Positions 61,789-64,000 of a stretch of 64,000 bases of DNA are shown one piece after another (the first letter of the stretch is position 1; each line of letters begins with the position of its first letter). The stretch spans positions 62,001 to 126,000 of the forward strand of contig JAFGNT010000018.1 in the NCBI GenBank assembly GCA_016926855.1, read 5' to 3'. The stretch is from Methanomicrobiaceae archaeon (GTDB taxonomy: Archaea; Halobacteriota; Methanomicrobia; Methanomicrobiales; Methanomicrobiaceae). The notes under the pieces were generated by a model that ran no database searches, was not told the origin of the DNA, and saw only the letters and a program-made list of their open reading frames with translations. Made by a program: the position numbers and the translations under genes.

Positions 61789-62033
61789 CAAATCACCCTG
61801 TTCAGCATGGAACACACCTTGCTGCTGATGTACATCCTTCGTGACGGGACGACGCCCCGGTGCTCGAGGGCCTGTGCAGGGCAGATCTCATGACATGAGA
61901 GGCACCCCATGCAATTTTCAGGTCTGCGCGGGACCGACACTCCCGATACCATCTCAAAGACTTTCATGGGGCAGTCCTTGACGCAAAGGCCGCACCCATT
62001 ACACGCATTTTCATCAACGAAAATCTGAATCAT
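61788..62033 (-). CDS. 2[4Fe-4S] ferredoxin
   Basis: An 81-residue ferredoxin with two clusters: CNGCGLCVKDCP (Cys11, 14, 17, 21) and CMGCLSCHEICP. A basic C-terminal tail of about 20 residues (RRMYISSKVCSML) is longer than in simple ferredoxins and may dock to a partner. It is the first gene of the hydrogenase operon, with GAGGGG about 8 bases before the ATG, and probably carries electrons to or from the hydrogenase. Confidence 0.92.
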   Translation of the reverse strand: MIQIFVDENACNGCGLCVKDCPMKVFEMVSGVSVPRRPENCMGCLSCHEICPAQALEHRGVVPSRRMYISSKVCSMLNRVI

Positions 62034-62081
62034 GTCAGGAATCCCCTCGGGTCAGGTATACTTGTGGGTTTTGAGTTACAT

Positions 62082-62091
62082 CTATTTAAAA
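62082..62091 (-). promoter_or_regulatory. TATA box of the hydrogenase operon
   Basis: TTTTAAATAG on the minus strand is about 50 bases before the ferredoxin ATG (62033). It would give a leader of roughly 25 bases that includes GAGGGG. Confidence 0.6.
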
Positions 62092-62159
62092 TTATCTTTT
62101 ACTGATTAACTATAACAATAAACACTACAGTCTAACATCTAAGATAACCGAGGTAGGAA

Positions 62160-62176
62160 ATATTTAAATAATATAG
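62160..62176 (+). promoter_or_regulatory. TATA box of the HAMP-roadblock operon
   Basis: ATATTTAAATAATATAG lies 19-35 bases before ATG 62195, and no Shine-Dalgarno precedes that ATG, so the transcript is probably leaderless. The 161-base gap carries divergent promoters for the two signalling/hydrogenase operons, and regulators could act on both. Confidence 0.6.
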
Positions 62177-62194
62177 CGTCAGAAATAACCTCAT

Positions 62195-62623
62195 ATGCCA
62201 GAGACGAGTAAGAATGACCCTGCTGTACAGGGTAAGGGAATCGCATTCCAGATACCTATCTTCTATAAGTTGATGGTGAGCATGCTCTTTGTCGCAGTCC
62301 TCCCCCTCGGCCTCCTCGGCATGGTCTTCATGGGAGATACCCAGAGTTTTGCTTCTGGAATCGGAATGCAGAATGCAATCTTTATACTGACGTTGACCAC
62401 GCTTGCCATCGTCGTCATGTGGAGCTTTTTCCTTGCGAGCAGCATTACGAGCCCCATTGTAAAGCTCTCGCAGGTGGCGAACAGCGTAAGTACCGGCAAC
62501 CTCAAGGACTCTGAAATCGACGTCCTGAGTAATGATGAGATAGGCGAGCTTGCCGTTGCCTTTAACAGGATGCTAAACTCGTACAAGATTCTCGACACGC
62601 TTGCCCGGGAAGACATGAATTAA
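62195..62623 (+). CDS. HAMP-only membrane protein
   Basis: A 142-residue protein: cytoplasmic N-terminus (about 25 residues), helix about 26-46 (LMVSMLFVAVLPLGLLGMVF), a short external loop, helix about 60-83, then one HAMP domain (SSITSPIVKLSQVANSVSTGNLKDSEIDVLSNDEIGELAVAFNRML) and a short tail. There is no extracytoplasmic sensor, kinase or methyl-accepting output domain. It may relay membrane signals to the roadblock proteins encoded downstream, or act with another receptor. First gene of the divergent operon. Confidence 0.85.
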   Translation: MPETSKNDPAVQGKGIAFQIPIFYKLMVSMLFVAVLPLGLLGMVFMGDTQSFASGIGMQNAIFILTLTTLAIVVMWSFFLASSITSPIVKLSQVANSVSTGNLKDSEIDVLSNDEIGELAVAFNRMLNSYKILDTLAREDMN

Positions 62624-62649
62624 TGTGTGTGAAGGTGTAAAGAGTACCT

Positions 62650-62877
62650 ATGAGCCTCAGGGACGATATACTCGCGATACTTCGGCAGGATCTCGGTCCT
62701 GCGGCACCCATTTTTCTTGAAAAATGCTGTAAACAGCAACTCGGGCGAACGTCCCAGGAAATTATGCCCGACGACATCAGCGTACTCGCCGAGTGTTTCT
62801 ATCGGGGAGTTGCCGACAGTATAGGAGTCGCGAATGCGGAACGCGTCCGCGGACACGTACTCGCCATCAGACAGTAA
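62650..62877 (+). CDS. Small helical protein of unknown function
   Basis: A 75-residue, mostly helical protein (SLRDDILAILRQDLGPAAPIFLEKCCKQQLGRT...LAECFYRGVADSIG). AAGGTG lies upstream of ATG 62650. No family is recognised with certainty; its placement between HAMP and roadblock genes suggests an adaptor role, an inference only. Confidence 0.65.
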   Translation: MSLRDDILAILRQDLGPAAPIFLEKCCKQQLGRTSQEIMPDDISVLAECFYRGVADSIGVANAERVRGHVLAIRQ

Positions 62878-62920
62878 TACCACCCGGAACAAATAAACGG
62901 GGGAAAAGGAGGAGTGACGT

Positions 62921-63301
62921 GTGAGTGATATGTCAATGTTGCAGATGGTTCTGAAAAAATTCCTGAACCTTGCCGGCGTCATGGCGGCATTCATACTTGA
63001 GAGTGACGGGACACTGATCGAGCATGCCACACGGGGGATAGACGACATCGACGCCATCGGATTCCCCCTCGCCGAAGCCATAACAGCATCAACAGCAATT
63101 GCCACGGAAATGGGTGATACGGCGCTCTCAATGGCTTTTTGCGAATTCGGTGAGTCATTTGTCCTTGCAATACCCCTGACAGGGGAAAAGCCCCTGAGTG
63201 AAGTTACCTATCTCGCAATCATTGCCGAACGTGATGCGAATATCGGCAGGATCCGGTATGAACTGAAGAAAAACAAAGATCTCATAATATCTGTCCTATG
63301 A
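62921..63301 (+). CDS. Roadblock/LC7 domain protein (HAMP operon copy)
   Basis: A 126-residue roadblock protein, MLQMVLKKFLNLAGVMAAFILESDGTLIEHA, helix AEAITASTAIATEMGDTALSM, SFVLAIPLTGE and terminal NIGRIRYELKKNKDLII. It is paralogous to the hydrogenase-linked copy at 58533. Start GTG 62921 with GGAGGAG 6 bases upstream. Its stop overlaps the next gene (ATGA). Likely forms homodimers or heterodimers with the other roadblock proteins and may regulate a GTPase not found in this window. Confidence 0.88.
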   Translation: MSDMSMLQMVLKKFLNLAGVMAAFILESDGTLIEHATRGIDDIDAIGFPLAEAITASTAIATEMGDTALSMAFCEFGESFVLAIPLTGEKPLSEVTYLAIIAERDANIGRIRYELKKNKDLIISVL

Positions 63302-64000
63302 TCGAACAAATACCCCCGGGAATAAGCATTGGTACGATGAAGGCATCAATGGAATGGCTTTATTCCCATACGTCCCGGTTCATAGGCGTAGTTTTCGTGC
63401 GCATTCAGGACGGAAAAGGGTACATTCTTATCCAGCGTGGTGAGCCGCTTATCTATTATTTCATATCCGGGACGAAGACACTGAATGGCCATGCTGCACG
63501 CGAATATTTTGCCAATGAACGCTTGATCGACTTCGACATGCGAAAATACACCCCAGGGGAATTCGAAAACGCACTTGCACTCTCCCGGGGCGAATCGGTG
63601 GAGCCGCTGAAGCTGTCCACGGGAGAAGAAGTTCCTCCGGGAGATGTAAGCGATTCTATAGGCCCTGCACCGGAGCCCGCGACGGACGTGGATACCGGCA
63701 CTACCCCTCCGCCAGTCACTCCAATTCCTGAGAGTAAAACGGCAGCACCTCCCGCGAAGGCACCCGAACCCGGGGAACTTGCCGAACTCCGTCATATTCT
63801 GACATGGCCCGGTGTGAAAGCGGCTTCAATCTTTGAAAACGGGCTGAACCTCCATGCAATTGGGGAACATTCACTGGACGGGGCGGTCGCGATCGGAGAG
63901 GATGCCGTCAGGGCTGCCGGCGCCCTGTCATCGGTTCTCGGCCGTGGCAGGTTTATTCAGATGACAATCGAACTGCCGTCCGGCACGATCATTATCACCC
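63298..64000 (+). CDS. PATAN-like protein with possible roadblock C-terminus, cut by window end
   Basis: At least 234 residues, running off the right edge. The N-terminal region (about 10-105: TSRFIGVVFVRIQDGKGYILIQRGEPLIYYFISG, GHAAREYFANERLIDFDMRKY) has the PATAN-like pattern. A proline/threonine-rich linker follows (about 110-160), then ELRHILTWPGVKAASIFENGLNLHAIG...RFIQMTIELPSGTIIIT, the start of a roadblock-like domain. This repeats the two-domain layout of the protein at 57874. ATG 63298 overlaps the upstream roadblock stop. Confidence 0.7.
   Translation, partial: MIEQIPPGISIGTMKASMEWLYSHTSRFIGVVFVRIQDGKGYILIQRGEPLIYYFISGTKTLNGHAAREYFANERLIDFDMRKYTPGEFENALALSRGESVEPLKLSTGEEVPPGDVSDSIGPAPEPATDVDTGTTPPPVTPIPESKTAAPPAKAPEPGELAELRHILTWPGVKAASIFENGLNLHAIGEHSLDGAVAIGEDAVRAAGALSSVLGRGRFIQMTIELPSGTIIIT

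Overview
The window looks like a chromosomal segment of a hydrogenotrophic methanogen of the order Methanomicrobiales (Euryarchaeota); no genus is claimed. Support: archaeal information-processing genes (aIF1, aIF6, prefoldin alpha, RpoF, SRP54/FtsY, L39e, L31e, L21e, L18Ae, S19e, Pus10/TrmY, RNase P component 4), methanogen-associated families (DUF1890, DUF1894, F420H2-oxidase-type flavodiiron protein, MvhAG-type hydrogenase, DapL lysine route, archaeal phosphoribulokinase), TATA boxes about 25-30 bp ahead of starts, and tightly packed overlapping operons. Bacterial-type repair genes (MutS, MutL, exonuclease VII, a LigD-like phosphoesterase) are mixed in, as is common in this order.

Layout. 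0-6.2 kb: lysA (cut by the left edge) and dapL; a divergent fdhD-DUF1890-DUF1894 operon; a large U32 protein. 6.3-12.2 kb: glutamate dehydrogenase; an O2-defence operon (two rubredoxins, flavodiiron oxidase, desulfoferrodoxin); phosphoribulokinase; TrkH. 12.2-15.2 kb: a three-gene nitrogenase-like operon (H, D, K). 15.2-20 kb: a CHASE4-like/HAMP/PAS sensor without an ATPase domain and leuCDB-type genes. 20-28.3 kb: mutS-mutL, a phosphoesterase, a HemK-like methyltransferase, a HerA-like ATPase and a HEAT-repeat protein. 28.4-39.1 kb: a long minus-strand translation/targeting superoperon. 39.1-48.6 kb: CBS/HlyC protein, TIM-barrel protein, xseAB, small zinc and redox proteins, Hsp20, CBS-ParB protein, a sugar nucleotidyltransferase. 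48.6-52.5 kb: cobQ with an RHH gene, divergent from a short class II ribonucleotide reductase; then aIF1.

52.6-64 kb is the most unusual region. A minus-strand series runs ferredoxin, V4R-like protein, NiFe hydrogenase small and large subunits, roadblock/LC7 protein, a protein with a PATAN-like N-terminus plus roadblock domain, a PATAN-like protein with a beta-rich tail, a type II/IV secretion ATPase and two TadC/GspF-like membrane proteins. A divergent plus-strand operon encodes a HAMP-only membrane protein, a small helical protein, a second roadblock protein and a further PATAN-like protein cut by the right edge. There is no mvhD or hdr gene here. The arrangement suggests, by inference only, that a hydrogenase is tied to a roadblock/HAMP signalling module and a pilus- or secretion-type motor. 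The second candidate novelty is the two-subunit nitrogenase-like complex, which keeps a P-cluster-like six-cysteine pattern but has short subunits.
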